64,000 nucleotides of DNA, from positions 1 to 64,000 of the IMG/VR virus record IMGVR_UViG_3300023273_000812; one strand, 5' to 3'. Every line of letters starts with the position of its first letter. The stretch's first letter is position 1. This stretch comes from a virus. The position numbers and the translations under genes are program-made. Below are positions 48,037 through 56,125 of the stretch, in pieces. The notes under the pieces were generated by a model. It was not told the origin of the DNA, searched no databases, and was given only the letters and a program-made list of their open reading frames with translations.

Positions 48037-49638
48037 ATGAATAGACAACAAAAAGAAAACCTTAAAGGTCTACTAATGAGTGGAGACAAGGGTTCCATTA
48101 ATCAAGCACTATCTTTGATGGATGCTTTAGATATGGCTACACAAGAAAAGGATAGTGAACTTATAAGAGAAGTTACTAATTACCTTTATGAGGAGGGTAG
48201 TGTAGACAACGATTACTTCGAACGCTCCCAAACTTTAAGAAAAGAAATGGTTCGTTTTAAAGGTGGTGTGGTTAAGGATTTAGTGGACTTTGTAGACGAA
48301 GTTGTACATGGTTGTTGGAAGGGTCCAAAAGGTAACAAACCTACAGGTTCCGCAATGCATAGTGAAAAGACTGTTTTTAATACAGATGAACTGGATTTTC
48401 TTTATTCTGTACAAGGTGATTATAGTGCTGAAAGTCGTAACTTCGGAACGGCTTATAATTTTGTGAATTGTTTAAAACAATCCTTAAAACAGTATGGTCT
48501 AATACAAAAGGATGATCAAGTATACGCCCGCTATGATAGGGAAGACTTCATGTTTGAAGTAAGCTTAGACTTAAAGCAGATTAACTTTAATAAACTAAAA
48601 TTAGCAAGTACAGGGAGTGATACTATGCGAAAACTAGCTAGAACGGAACGTAAAAAAGGTATTGAGGTTTGGGTTTCCCGTAGAACAACAAACTTTCCAA
48701 AAAATGTAAACGATAAAAAGTATTGGCAAGGATACTTAGAGATGTTAGCAGACGTTCATGAATGGGATGAAGACGTTTATGAGCAGATGAAGATAGAAAC
48801 CGACGAGGACGTGCTTTTAGAGAATATAAAACTAACCGATATAAACGACCTTGGAGACAATGCTATATTGACTTTCGATGTGGATGTTTCGTTTAATGAT
48901 TCTTATTATAAACACGCAAGGAGTAATACTATGCGAAAATTAACTAAGAGACAAGCAAGTCGTAAACTGGATGAGTTGTACGGTCAACTCACTAACAATA
49001 AACAAGCCTATCTAACTAGAAGAGCAAAAACTGAAACCGTAAAGTTCACTATGGACTTTAATGAGATGTTTTCGTATGCCCAATTACGAGGTCATGATAT
49101 AACTGATAGAGGTGTTATTGAGGGATTATTAATCCCTGAGTGGCAGGTAGAGGAAAAGGCTGAAGACTTTGTTATGGGTAATTATGGAGACGTGGATTGG
49201 GAAATCTACACTACCAAAGTTAAAGGAAGACCTAGAATTGACTTACATGCTGTAAGTCAAGGATATGAAGATTGGGAGATGGATGATAGCCACTATGGTG
49301 GTACCGTTTCTGGAACACTGGAGGTAACCCTTCATATTTCTGACGATAATTCTTCAAGACGTGCTCGTTTCTCTGAAGGACCCGAAGGTACAAAAGAGTT
49401 CGAAAAGTGGAAAGCCGAACAACCCGAAGAGTTCCAAGAAGAATGGGATGCTAATACTGAAAAGTACAAAGATAAGTTTAAACAAGCCAAGTTAACTCGT
49501 AGACAAGCAAGTCGTGCTTTAGATCGTTTACATGCACAAGTTGTAGGTACTAAGCGTACAGCAAGTTCTAGAATGACTAAACGTCAGGCCTCTAGAAAGT
49601 TAGACTTGTTACACAAAAAACTTACTACTAGACGATAA
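48037..49638 (+). CDS. Concatenated multi-unit protein (family A unit plus family B-like units)
   Basis: A 533-residue frame that looks like several genes fused in frame. Unit 1 (1-196) starts with a family A motif (GLLMSGDKGSINQALSLMDA). Unit 2 begins at internal Met 197 (48625: MRKLARTERKKG) and unit 3 at Met 299 (48931: MRKLTKRQASRKLDELY). Both internal ATGs carry Shine-Dalgarno-like sequences in frame (AGGGAGTGATACT, AAGGAGTAATACT). The end of the protein holds two more copies of the RQASR leader (LTRRQASRALDRLHAQ, MTKRQASRKLDLLHK). Either one polyprotein or internal starts giving nested products. Function unknown. Confidence 0.78.
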   Translation: MNRQQKENLKGLLMSGDKGSINQALSLMDALDMATQEKDSELIREVTNYLYEEGSVDNDYFERSQTLRKEMVRFKGGVVKDLVDFVDEVVHGCWKGPKGNKPTGSAMHSEKTVFNTDELDFLYSVQGDYSAESRNFGTAYNFVNCLKQSLKQYGLIQKDDQVYARYDREDFMFEVSLDLKQINFNKLKLASTGSDTMRKLARTERKKGIEVWVSRRTTNFPKNVNDKKYWQGYLEMLADVHEWDEDVYEQMKIETDEDVLLENIKLTDINDLGDNAILTFDVDVSFNDSYYKHARSNTMRKLTKRQASRKLDELYGQLTNNKQAYLTRRAKTETVKFTMDFNEMFSYAQLRGHDITDRGVIEGLLIPEWQVEEKAEDFVMGNYGDVDWEIYTTKVKGRPRIDLHAVSQGYEDWEMDDSHYGGTVSGTLEVTLHISDDNSSRRARFSEGPEGTKEFEKWKAEQPEEFQEEWDANTEKYKDKFKQAKLTRRQASRALDRLHAQVVGTKRTASSRMTKRQASRKLDLLHKKLTTRR

Positions 49639-49663
49639 GACTTAGTGTTTTGTGGTTAGACAT

Positions 49664-49696
49664 AAGGGTACACATACAAGTGTACCCTTCTTTGTT
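49664..49696 (+). terminator. Rho-independent terminator
   Basis: Stem AAGGGTACAC / GTGTACCCTT followed by CTTTGTTT, 26 bases past the stop at 49638. Confidence 0.78.
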
Positions 49697-49709
49697 TATA
49701 GGAGATAGT

Positions 49710-49985
49710 ATGGACTCTGTAAGATTTATTAGAGTATGGTGTGTTGTAAGAGATGGTTTTGTTTACACTAAACAAGGAAACCTAGGACAAGGACACACAG
49801 CAATACCTTGGCAGGTTTTATTAAAGTTACATTTTAAAGTACCTTACACACAAGAACTTATATTAAGTGATTGGAATAGTATACCAGATACTAATAAGAA
49901 GTATGTCTATATAGATAGAAGAGAACACCAAGTTGTACTACAAGACTACTTAGGGGCTTTAGATGAATGGGTAGAACTTAAATAG
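49710..49985 (+). CDS. Small hypothetical protein
   Basis: A 91-residue protein from the ATG at 49710 (AGGAG upstream); the longer frame from 49650 runs through the terminator. Beta-rich with aromatic residues (VRFIRVWCVVRDGFVYTKQG, KKYVYIDRREHQVVLQDYLG). Not recognised. Confidence 0.72.
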   Translation: MDSVRFIRVWCVVRDGFVYTKQGNLGQGHTAIPWQVLLKLHFKVPYTQELILSDWNSIPDTNKKYVYIDRREHQVVLQDYLGALDEWVELK

Positions 49986-50023
49986 TTAGTTTATACGCTA
50001 ATACTATTAAAGTAAGGTTCAGT

Positions 50024-50746
50024 ATGAAAAAACAATCAAAAGCAAATCTAACACCTAAAAGACAAATAATGGCATCTAACCAAAAGGAAAATAAAATGTC
50101 AAGAAAAATAACAGCCAAAGAACTTTTAAGAGAAGTCAGAACTTTGAAGAAACAAGCAGGTGAGAATCCTTGCGCCCCAAGACTAATTGAATACTCCGAA
50201 GATAGTGAGTTAAAGTCTCTGATTGAGCGAAGCATAGGACCAGATGGTTTGATGTATGGTTGGGGACACTTTACCTTGAAAAATATAGAGGTAGTGGATG
50301 GGATCGCGTACTTTGATGGGAACATTTCGGGTGAAGTCCCTGTTATGAAAGTGACCCCTTGGTTTGAAACTGCTAACCACCCACAAGTACAAAAAGCATT
50401 CAAAGAACTTGAGAAAGAACTGAAGTCTTTTGTAGCGAAAAACGGTCTTTCCGATTTGAGGGTAGTCGCTAGTAACGACGATTATAACAGAAATGTAGAC
50501 TGGATTACATCGGTTTCTATCGTAGATAGCATAACGAATCGAAAGGTGTCCTTTCTTATAGGAGGGTGGGACACTGATTCAGCCGTTGTAGAGTCATGGT
50601 TGGGAGACCATTGGTCAAAGAAGTTCTCCGGAAATATAGATGCAGATGTTGCTATGGCAGTTTCAAATATGAGGAAGTTCATCAATAAAGACCTACTCCA
50701 GCAAGTATTAGAATCCAGAGCAAAGTTCGAAGCCAGAAAAAGATAA
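50024..50746 (+). CDS. Leader-bearing protein (family B) with stacked leaders
   Basis: A 240-residue frame. From the ATG at 50024 the first 14 residues (KQSKANLTPKRQ) match those of the next gene. Then comes a segment that elsewhere is a ribosome-site region (IMASNQKENK), and then the family B leader at the internal ATG at 50096 (SRKITAKELLREV). AAAAGGAAAAT before 50096 makes that the likelier ancestral start. The body (residues about 50-240) is an alpha/beta domain (GHFTLKNIEVVDGIAYFDGN, AFKELEKELKSFVAKNGLSD) resembling that at 10793. Bases 50066-50133 recur perfectly at 51574-51641. Confidence 0.78.
   Translation: MKKQSKANLTPKRQIMASNQKENKMSRKITAKELLREVRTLKKQAGENPCAPRLIEYSEDSELKSLIERSIGPDGLMYGWGHFTLKNIEVVDGIAYFDGNISGEVPVMKVTPWFETANHPQVQKAFKELEKELKSFVAKNGLSDLRVVASNDDYNRNVDWITSVSIVDSITNRKVSFLIGGWDTDSAVVESWLGDHWSKKFSGNIDADVAMAVSNMRKFINKDLLQQVLESRAKFEARKR
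50030..50065 (+). repeat. 36-bp leader repeat, copy 1
   Basis: Encodes KQSKANLTPKRQ; matches 50757-50792 with one mismatch. Confidence 0.85.
50066..50133 (+). repeat. 68-bp perfect direct repeat, copy 1
   Basis: Spans a ribosome site, an ATG and the first 12 leader codons; identical to 51574-51641. A partial copy of its 5' part lies at about 51253-51296. Confidence 0.9.
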
Positions 50747-50750
50747 TCTT

Positions 50751-51587
50751 ATGCGAAAACAATCTAAAGCAAATCTAACACCTAAAAGACAACGAACTCA
50801 ATACTCATGTATGGCTACCTCAATGAGTATGTGTTTACAGGCCTTAGACTATCCACACGCTAATGAGGATGAAGTCAATAAGGTAATGGGTGCTTTACCG
50901 ATGAGAGGGGCCGCTTGGGAACAAGCTTTGGCATGTGCTCAGCATTATGGGTGTAGAGCCACATTAACAATGCCTTCTACAGTTAAGCAATTAAAAGAAT
51001 GGACTGACCGAGGTGTTCCTGTAATGATTGCTTGGAACCCAGAGGGTCGTGATTGGTCTCATGCTTCTGTAGTCTTCGATGTAGATGAAGACTTAAATGT
51101 ATATGTTGCTGACCCTAACATTCCAGACCCAGATGAAACTGTAAGGGTTGTACCTAAAACAGAGTTCTATTCAAAGTGGTACGAGAAGTGGCCGAATTAT
51201 CTAGTTCGTCGCCCTGCCTGCGCTATCGAGAGAGAAATAACTCCGGATGGGAGACAAATAATGGCATCTAAAAAGGAGAATAAAATGTCAAGAAATCCAG
51301 AAATAAGAAAAATTGCTCGAGAAATCGAATCTATTAAAGGTCAATTACAAGGCAAAACAGCAGGGACTTGGGATCTTGGAACAGAACTTTCTGCGTTGAA
51401 GAAAAACTCTGGAATCCATTTCAAGTTATCAGACAAGTTAATTGGGGAAGCCGTGGGAGAAGTGCAATTATACGAAGATTTGCGTAAAGGCTACAGCCTT
51501 TTAGATCAAGTAAAAGCGATGTTGCAACAAACAATAGAAGAAATCGAATCCATGCAGAGAAAAATTAAGTCTGATAATGGCATCTAA
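50751..51587 (+). CDS. C39-like cysteine peptidase with leader, fused to a helical unit
   Basis: A 278-residue frame. Residues 1-14 (KQSKANLTPKRQ) repeat the start of the previous gene. Residues 15-160 resemble a papain-like C39/bacteriocin-processing peptidase: Q-Y-S-C-M-A-T-S (catalytic Cys in RTQYSCMATSMSMCLQ) and WSHASVVFDVDEDLNVYVAD (His, Asp). After about residue 168 the sequence runs through a former ribosome site (IMASKKENK) into MSRNPEIRKIAREIESIKG (ATG at 51285, with AAAGGAG), a coiled-coil unit. The second unit may also be translated alone. The peptidase could process leaders of neighbouring proteins; inference only. Confidence 0.75.
   Translation: MRKQSKANLTPKRQRTQYSCMATSMSMCLQALDYPHANEDEVNKVMGALPMRGAAWEQALACAQHYGCRATLTMPSTVKQLKEWTDRGVPVMIAWNPEGRDWSHASVVFDVDEDLNVYVADPNIPDPDETVRVVPKTEFYSKWYEKWPNYLVRRPACAIEREITPDGRQIMASKKENKMSRNPEIRKIAREIESIKGQLQGKTAGTWDLGTELSALKKNSGIHFKLSDKLIGEAVGEVQLYEDLRKGYSLLDQVKAMLQQTIEEIESMQRKIKSDNGI
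50757..50792 (+). repeat. 36-bp leader repeat, copy 2
   Basis: Encodes KQSKANLTPKRQ at the start of the C39-like peptidase; matches 50030-50065 with one mismatch. Confidence 0.85.
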
Positions 51588-51641
51588 CCAAAAGGAAAAT
51601 AAAATGTCAAGAAAAATAACAGCCAAAGAACTTTTAAGAGA
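51574..51641 (+). repeat. 68-bp perfect direct repeat, copy 2
   Basis: Identical to 50066-50133. Here the first bases form the stop codon region of the preceding gene, and the rest is the ribosome site and leader of the gene at 51604. Confidence 0.9.
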
Positions 51642-52317
51642 GGTTCGTGCGATTAAAAAATTAGCCGCGGGTACAAGTATTCCATCGGTTTTTCCATCTA
51701 TTACAAGACAATTAAACATTCCAGAAGGTGTACAGTTCCTTCCTGATGGTAGTGGTGAGTTTGAAATTATTACAGAAAACGGCGAACATATTTACGCTGT
51801 TTTAGGAGATAGTGGTTACGAAATTAGTGGAAAAGGTGCTAAGAAACCTTTTATTAAAGCAGACATTACTTTCGATGAAGAGGGTGAAGGTGTTACAAAC
51901 GATCCTAAATCCATTGTGAGTGCTATTCAAACTATGTTAAACTGGTACGACAATGCTTTGTTAACCTCTATTAAAGACGACGAACTGGAAATGAGAAAAC
52001 TTTTCTCTATGGCTTTTAAAGGTAGTAGAACCTTTGATTATGATAGTTGGTATAAAAAAGGTAAGATTTATATTATTACAGGTAAGTCTTACGGTATGCC
52101 ACAGCAAGTTGTTGGTGGCGGCGGTATAGAGTTTCAGATCTATAGAGAGGGGGATAATAAGGCCAGTGTAAACGCTTTATACCCAGATAAAAGACGACAT
52201 ATGGGAACTTATATTGTTAACAATGTCCAATGGACTGCTAATGGTGTTCCATTAATTGACCCACGAGAATTTAAAAAGATTTTCTCTAAGGTTAGCGCTA
52301 AAACTAAAAAATGGTAA
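51604..52317 (+). CDS. Leader-bearing protein (family B)
   Basis: A 237-residue protein from the ATG at 51604 (AAGGAAAATAA upstream); the frame is open nine codons further, overlapping the previous gene. The leader SRKITAKELLREVRAIKKLA is the same as at 50096 in its first 12 residues and then diverges. The body (GSGEFEIITENGEHIYAVLG, AIQTMLNWYDNALLTSIKDD, KGKIYIITGKSYGMPQQVVG) is alpha/beta with a glycine-rich loop and no recognised motif. Ends with a basic tail (KVSAKTKKW). Confidence 0.8.
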   Translation: MSRKITAKELLREVRAIKKLAAGTSIPSVFPSITRQLNIPEGVQFLPDGSGEFEIITENGEHIYAVLGDSGYEISGKGAKKPFIKADITFDEEGEGVTNDPKSIVSAIQTMLNWYDNALLTSIKDDELEMRKLFSMAFKGSRTFDYDSWYKKGKIYIITGKSYGMPQQVVGGGGIEFQIYREGDNKASVNALYPDKRRHMGTYIVNNVQWTANGVPLIDPREFKKIFSKVSAKTKKW

Positions 52318-52345
52318 TAACCTTACCCTCTTATAGGAATAAGTA

Positions 52346-53050
52346 ATGCCAGCACAAGGAATATGTCTAAGAGTAACACATACAGGGGCTGTAAAAGGAC
52401 CTCTGTTAGTTACTGATATACACGATGGTATAGATGCCAATGGTCGTGTTCAGGCTAATAAACCTGGTGCTGTGTATATTCCTTTTAATGGTGTTGTGGA
52501 CTTAATCTATACTTCACAAGTAGCACACTCTTTTGAAGTAGGAGCTATTCGTGCTTGGATTAATACTGGATACTTAACGGCTGTGTTTGTATTTGGTACT
52601 AGTTTCCACAACACTATTACTCAAACCTCTTCTATTATTGTACAAGATGAAGGGGTACCTGTAGAAACTGAAACCACCACACTTAACTTTATTGGTGGTA
52701 ATGTTACAGCCACACCAGTAGGTGGTGGTGTTGTAGATGTAGTCGTTGTAGGTGGTGGCGCCAGTACTTATTGGAATGTGCTTACTACACTTGTAGATAG
52801 GGTGGCTACCAACTCAGAGTTCATTCTTATTGATAGTGACCCAGTTACAATAACTTTACCTGTTCCTAATGTAAGTGATCACATTGCAGTAAAAGTGATA
52901 ACACCCACCATTACAAATATACAAGTTAAGACTCATGGGGCGGGTGTTTTAATAGATGGTACTGATTACTCCGTTACAGGTCTTCCTTTAACCACACAAT
53001 GGGAACAAGTTAACTTTATTAGTAATGGTACAAATTGGTTTATATGGTAG
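52346..53050 (+). CDS. Fibre-like virion protein
   Basis: A 234-residue beta-rich protein with AGGA before the ATG. The central motif (IIVQDEGVPVETETTTLNFI then GGNVTATPVGGGVVDVVVVG) is a linker often found in phage fibre or decoration proteins. The C-terminal domain (SDPVTITLPVPNVSDHIAVK, WEQVNFISNGTNWFIW) is of the type seen at fibre ends. Probably a head or tail fibre subunit. Start of the structural block. Confidence 0.78.
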   Translation: MPAQGICLRVTHTGAVKGPLLVTDIHDGIDANGRVQANKPGAVYIPFNGVVDLIYTSQVAHSFEVGAIRAWINTGYLTAVFVFGTSFHNTITQTSSIIVQDEGVPVETETTTLNFIGGNVTATPVGGGVVDVVVVGGGASTYWNVLTTLVDRVATNSEFILIDSDPVTITLPVPNVSDHIAVKVITPTITNIQVKTHGAGVLIDGTDYSVTGLPLTTQWEQVNFISNGTNWFIW

Positions 53051-53056
53051 GTTTAT

Positions 53057-54664
53057 ATGTCTTACAGTCCACAAGTTAGAAATACAATAGATGAGGCGAA
53101 TAGTAGTATTGTACCTTTATTGGCCGGTCAAACTTTTACTGGAGGCTGGACAGATATAACACTATGGAATGGTATTAGTGTTTTCCTTGATGGTAAGTCC
53201 TTATCCACAGCACCTGGTACATTACAAATGCAATTCTCACAGGATTGTATTACTGTTAATGAAAGTATCCAAATTAACATACAAGATATAGACACTGCTA
53301 ACTCTAGAACACTAGCGCCTATATCTAGATACTTTCGAGTTGTATATACCAATGGTGGTGTTGATCAAACCGTATTTAACTTACAGACTATCTATCATAC
53401 ATCACAAGTAAGTTCTGTTTCTAGATTAAACCAAGACCTTGTAGGAAACGAAGATGTTATTAATGTTCGTTCTGTGTCTACTGGACAACAACCTGATGGC
53501 GACTTTGTAAACGCAAAAGCTGACGGTACTGCTTTTGTAAGTGTTGTACCATTAGGTGTTGGTGGTGTGTATGATAGTGGTTGGGTAGACACAGATGGTT
53601 TTGTATCTGTAGAGTTGTTTATAGCCACTGATCAAGTATCTTCCTCACAAGGTATTCAAATCCTGTTTACGGATGATGTGCAAGGGGCTGCTACAGTAAG
53701 AGCCATTGAAACTTATACTTATTCACAAGACGAAGTAGATAGAGGATTTCTATCTATTAACTTTGGAACTAGGTTAGATGGGTTTAGAGTTATCTATACT
53801 AATAACTCTGTAGCGCAAACAAGTTTCTTTTTAGAGTGTGACTTAAGAACCAATACCATTCCGTTTAGAACTAGTAACATCGGTGCTATTGTAACAACAG
53901 ATTTTCAAGTAGAAGTCGCTCTTGGTAATATACCTGGTTACAGTAATGGTACTAAGTTTGGCTCTATTAGATTGATTGACGCCGCAGACGCACAACCTTT
54001 AACTATATGGCGCTTGGCGGATGATGGTAGAACACCTTTACGAGTGGCTAGAAAGACTTTTCAGACTGTTGCGAGTAACGCTTGGGTGGCTAGTAATAAT
54101 GCTTTAGACGCTGGTAAACAGATTACAGTTGAACTTAATGATAGTAACAACAATTTTGTAACTCATACACTTACTTTAAATGGTGGGGATGGTAGAATAC
54201 CAGTATCTACTGGTATTAGTGCTTTAGATTGTAATGTGGCTTTTCTAAGTGGTGATACCCAAACATTAAGTGGTGATGTGTATGTTACCAATGCTAATAA
54301 CTTTACGAATGGTGTTCCTAACTTAGGTAGTGCGGTTCTTGCTTTCATATCACAAGCAGATGGTAGAACACAACAATCTGTATACAGAGTACCTAGTGGG
54401 TATACAATGATTATTCGTAATGTGTATTCTACTATTACAGCGGGTACCTCTAATGGTTCTGTGCAAGTCACATTAAGAATTAAACCTGATGGTGGTTCTT
54501 GGTATGTGGTAAGACCTTATGCTATTACAACAGCCGTAGCTTTAGATAGAGAAGAAATAATTACTTTAAGTGAAAACAGTCTTGTAGAGTTTACTGTTTC
54601 GGACATAGGTGGTAATGATACCAATACTTTAGCATTCTTTAATTATGAATTAATTGCTAACTAA
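53057..54664 (+). CDS. Structural protein with internal duplication
   Basis: A 535-residue beta-rich protein, six bases after the previous stop. Residues about 20-120 and 170-265 are duplicates: (S/G)GW.D, then F(R)V(V/I)YTN..V.QT.F.L (YFRVVYTNGGVDQTVFNLQT against GFRVIYTNNSVAQTSFFLEC). The C-terminal part (VYRVPSGYTMIIRNVYSTIT, LRIKPDGGSWYVVRPYAITT) is a further beta domain. Pattern typical of phage fibre or decoration proteins. Its position before terminase suggests a head-associated location. Confidence 0.8.
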   Translation: MSYSPQVRNTIDEANSSIVPLLAGQTFTGGWTDITLWNGISVFLDGKSLSTAPGTLQMQFSQDCITVNESIQINIQDIDTANSRTLAPISRYFRVVYTNGGVDQTVFNLQTIYHTSQVSSVSRLNQDLVGNEDVINVRSVSTGQQPDGDFVNAKADGTAFVSVVPLGVGGVYDSGWVDTDGFVSVELFIATDQVSSSQGIQILFTDDVQGAATVRAIETYTYSQDEVDRGFLSINFGTRLDGFRVIYTNNSVAQTSFFLECDLRTNTIPFRTSNIGAIVTTDFQVEVALGNIPGYSNGTKFGSIRLIDAADAQPLTIWRLADDGRTPLRVARKTFQTVASNAWVASNNALDAGKQITVELNDSNNNFVTHTLTLNGGDGRIPVSTGISALDCNVAFLSGDTQTLSGDVYVTNANNFTNGVPNLGSAVLAFISQADGRTQQSVYRVPSGYTMIIRNVYSTITAGTSNGSVQVTLRIKPDGGSWYVVRPYAITTAVALDREEIITLSENSLVEFTVSDIGGNDTNTLAFFNYELIAN

Positions 54665-54666
54665 TA

Positions 54667-54698
54667 CTGTATAAAAGGTTTACAGTATGTAGTATATA
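54667..54698 (+). promoter_or_regulatory. Putative phage promoter
   Basis: CTGTATAAA, 15 bases, AGTATATA, ending 18 bases before the ATG at 54717 (ACGGAGG between). The upstream box is a weaker match. Confidence 0.45.
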
Positions 54699-54716
54699 AA
54701 TATATACGGAGGGCAT

Positions 54717-55094
54717 ATGAAAGTAATTGGTATCAATGACATTAAAGGTATGGTGTTCAAACAAAAGTCTATTGAACAGTTAACAGAGGGTTTCGACTTA
54801 AACTTTTCTTTAGAGGAGCAACAATACTTTAAGGATATGTTGTTTAGTTATATGGAAGCCGAACACAATATACAAGTAGAAAAGTCTATGGAAGACTTTG
54901 ATGTTTACTTAGCGTTATCCTCACAAGATGCTTTATTAGGTCGTATTAGTTTTGCTGTGGAAAATAAGATGATACTTTTATTGGCTACAGGTGATAATAG
55001 TATTCATGACATAGAGAATATGAAAGAACTGTTTATGGTAGTAAAGTCTTTTTATACAGTGTACAAACAGTTCAGTAAAGGTTTAATAGGATAA
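54717..55094 (+). CDS. Hypothetical protein, paralogue of the next gene
   Basis: A 125-residue acidic protein with CGGAGGG before the ATG. Helix-rich start (INDIKGMVFKQKSIEQLTEG), then FSLEEQQYFKDMLFSYMEAE, which parallels LSPVEGMELKYLLRTYLEED in the next protein, and a C-terminal helix (MKELFMVVKSFYTVYKQFSK). Not recognised. Probably arose by duplication together with its neighbour. Confidence 0.75.
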   Translation: MKVIGINDIKGMVFKQKSIEQLTEGFDLNFSLEEQQYFKDMLFSYMEAEHNIQVEKSMEDFDVYLALSSQDALLGRISFAVENKMILLLATGDNSIHDIENMKELFMVVKSFYTVYKQFSKGLIG

Positions 55095-55097
55095 ACT

Positions 55098-55505
55098 ATG
55101 GCTGACATTATAGACCTTAAAGAAAAGTTACAAAAGGACTTTTATACAGAAAGACTCTATAATGGTTTATCTTTAAAATTAAGTCCTGTAGAAGGTATGG
55201 AACTTAAGTATTTATTAAGAACATACTTAGAAGAGGATTTTATATACGAGACTTCCTATGATGTAAATGAGGATGTTTTAACAGTACTTAAAAACAACAA
55301 GCCTGTAATACTTCTTACATTCACAGAAGGAAGTCATGTTTATTTCACACCCCCTTTAGACTTCATGGGACAAGACACCGAAGTACAAAACTTGTGTATA
55401 TGTTTAGTAGTGTGTGACCAGTTTATAGAAGTTTACTTAGAACTATATGGTCCTCAAGACAGTTCTACAGATGATGGTAATGTGTTAACTTTCCCAATTA
55501 AATAA
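55098..55505 (+). CDS. Hypothetical protein, paralogue of the previous gene
   Basis: A 135-residue acidic protein starting three bases after the previous stop (AGGA upstream). Layout matches its neighbour: helical start, LSPVEGMELKYLLRTYLEED, a central strand region (VLKNNKPVILLTFTEGSH) and a C-terminal helix. No active-site motif. Its stop lies inside the left arm of the inverted repeat at 55501-55540. Confidence 0.75.
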   Translation: MADIIDLKEKLQKDFYTERLYNGLSLKLSPVEGMELKYLLRTYLEEDFIYETSYDVNEDVLTVLKNNKPVILLTFTEGSHVYFTPPLDFMGQDTEVQNLCICLVVCDQFIEVYLELYGPQDSSTDDGNVLTFPIK

Positions 55506-55540
55506 CTTGTTTATACTAATACAATAGTTAACAAGTTATT
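55501..55540. repeat. 11-bp inverted repeat
   Basis: AATAACTTGTT (55501-55511) and AACAAGTTATT (55530-55540), 18-base loop, no T-tract. It lies before the ribosome site of the gene at 55554; possible operator or mRNA hairpin. Confidence 0.6.
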
Positions 55541-55553
55541 ACAGAGGATTGTT

Positions 55554-56120
55554 ATGGGACGAGGTATTGCAGGACAAAAGCCGTTTAAGATGTTGGTTGC
55601 AAATCTTAGACAAGGATCTGATCCTTCTAAAGGTGAAAGTGGAAACCCACAGATCGTACGCAAAACATACACTACACAAAACTTTATTGAAGTTGCGGGT
55701 AAAGGTATACCTAAAGAAGGTAAGAGTGGTAAAACACCAGGTACGGGTGTTAGAATGGGACATATTGTACAAGGTAATGTTGCACCTACTTTTACGATTT
55801 CTGTAGATAATGCTGTTAGTGCTTTAAGTACAATGGAACCTACAGAACTTGTAATGGGTGATTATGTTATTGTAAGTCATGTAGACTTTGTAGTTGTTAA
55901 TGGTGATGTAAATACAACGGCTACTAATTTGGCTACTACTATTGGTACAGACACACCTTTTTCTGCAGTGGCTGTAGGGGCTATTGTAACAGTGAGTTTA
56001 CCTGTTGGATTAGAGTATAATAGTATGTACACAAAAGTTACAGGACCTAACGCAGGTGATTACACGATGTCACAAGTTGTGGAAGGAGAACCTTATATTG
56101 GTCCTGCTATTATAGGATAA
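55554..56120 (+). CDS. Minor structural protein
   Basis: A 188-residue protein with AGAGGA before the ATG. The N-terminal 75 residues are basic and glycine-rich (GIAGQKPFKMLVANLRQG, GKSGKTPGTGVRMG). The rest is a beta domain (YVIVSHVDFVVVNGDVNTTA, LATTIGTDTPFSAVAVGAIV) similar to the domain in 61251-62714 (FTVNGVTLLGVEGNRTSGLN). Probably a virion component near the packaging genes. Confidence 0.68.
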   Translation: MGRGIAGQKPFKMLVANLRQGSDPSKGESGNPQIVRKTYTTQNFIEVAGKGIPKEGKSGKTPGTGVRMGHIVQGNVAPTFTISVDNAVSALSTMEPTELVMGDYVIVSHVDFVVVNGDVNTTATNLATTIGTDTPFSAVAVGAIVTVSLPVGLEYNSMYTKVTGPNAGDYTMSQVVEGEPYIGPAIIG

Positions 56121-56125
56121 TAAGC

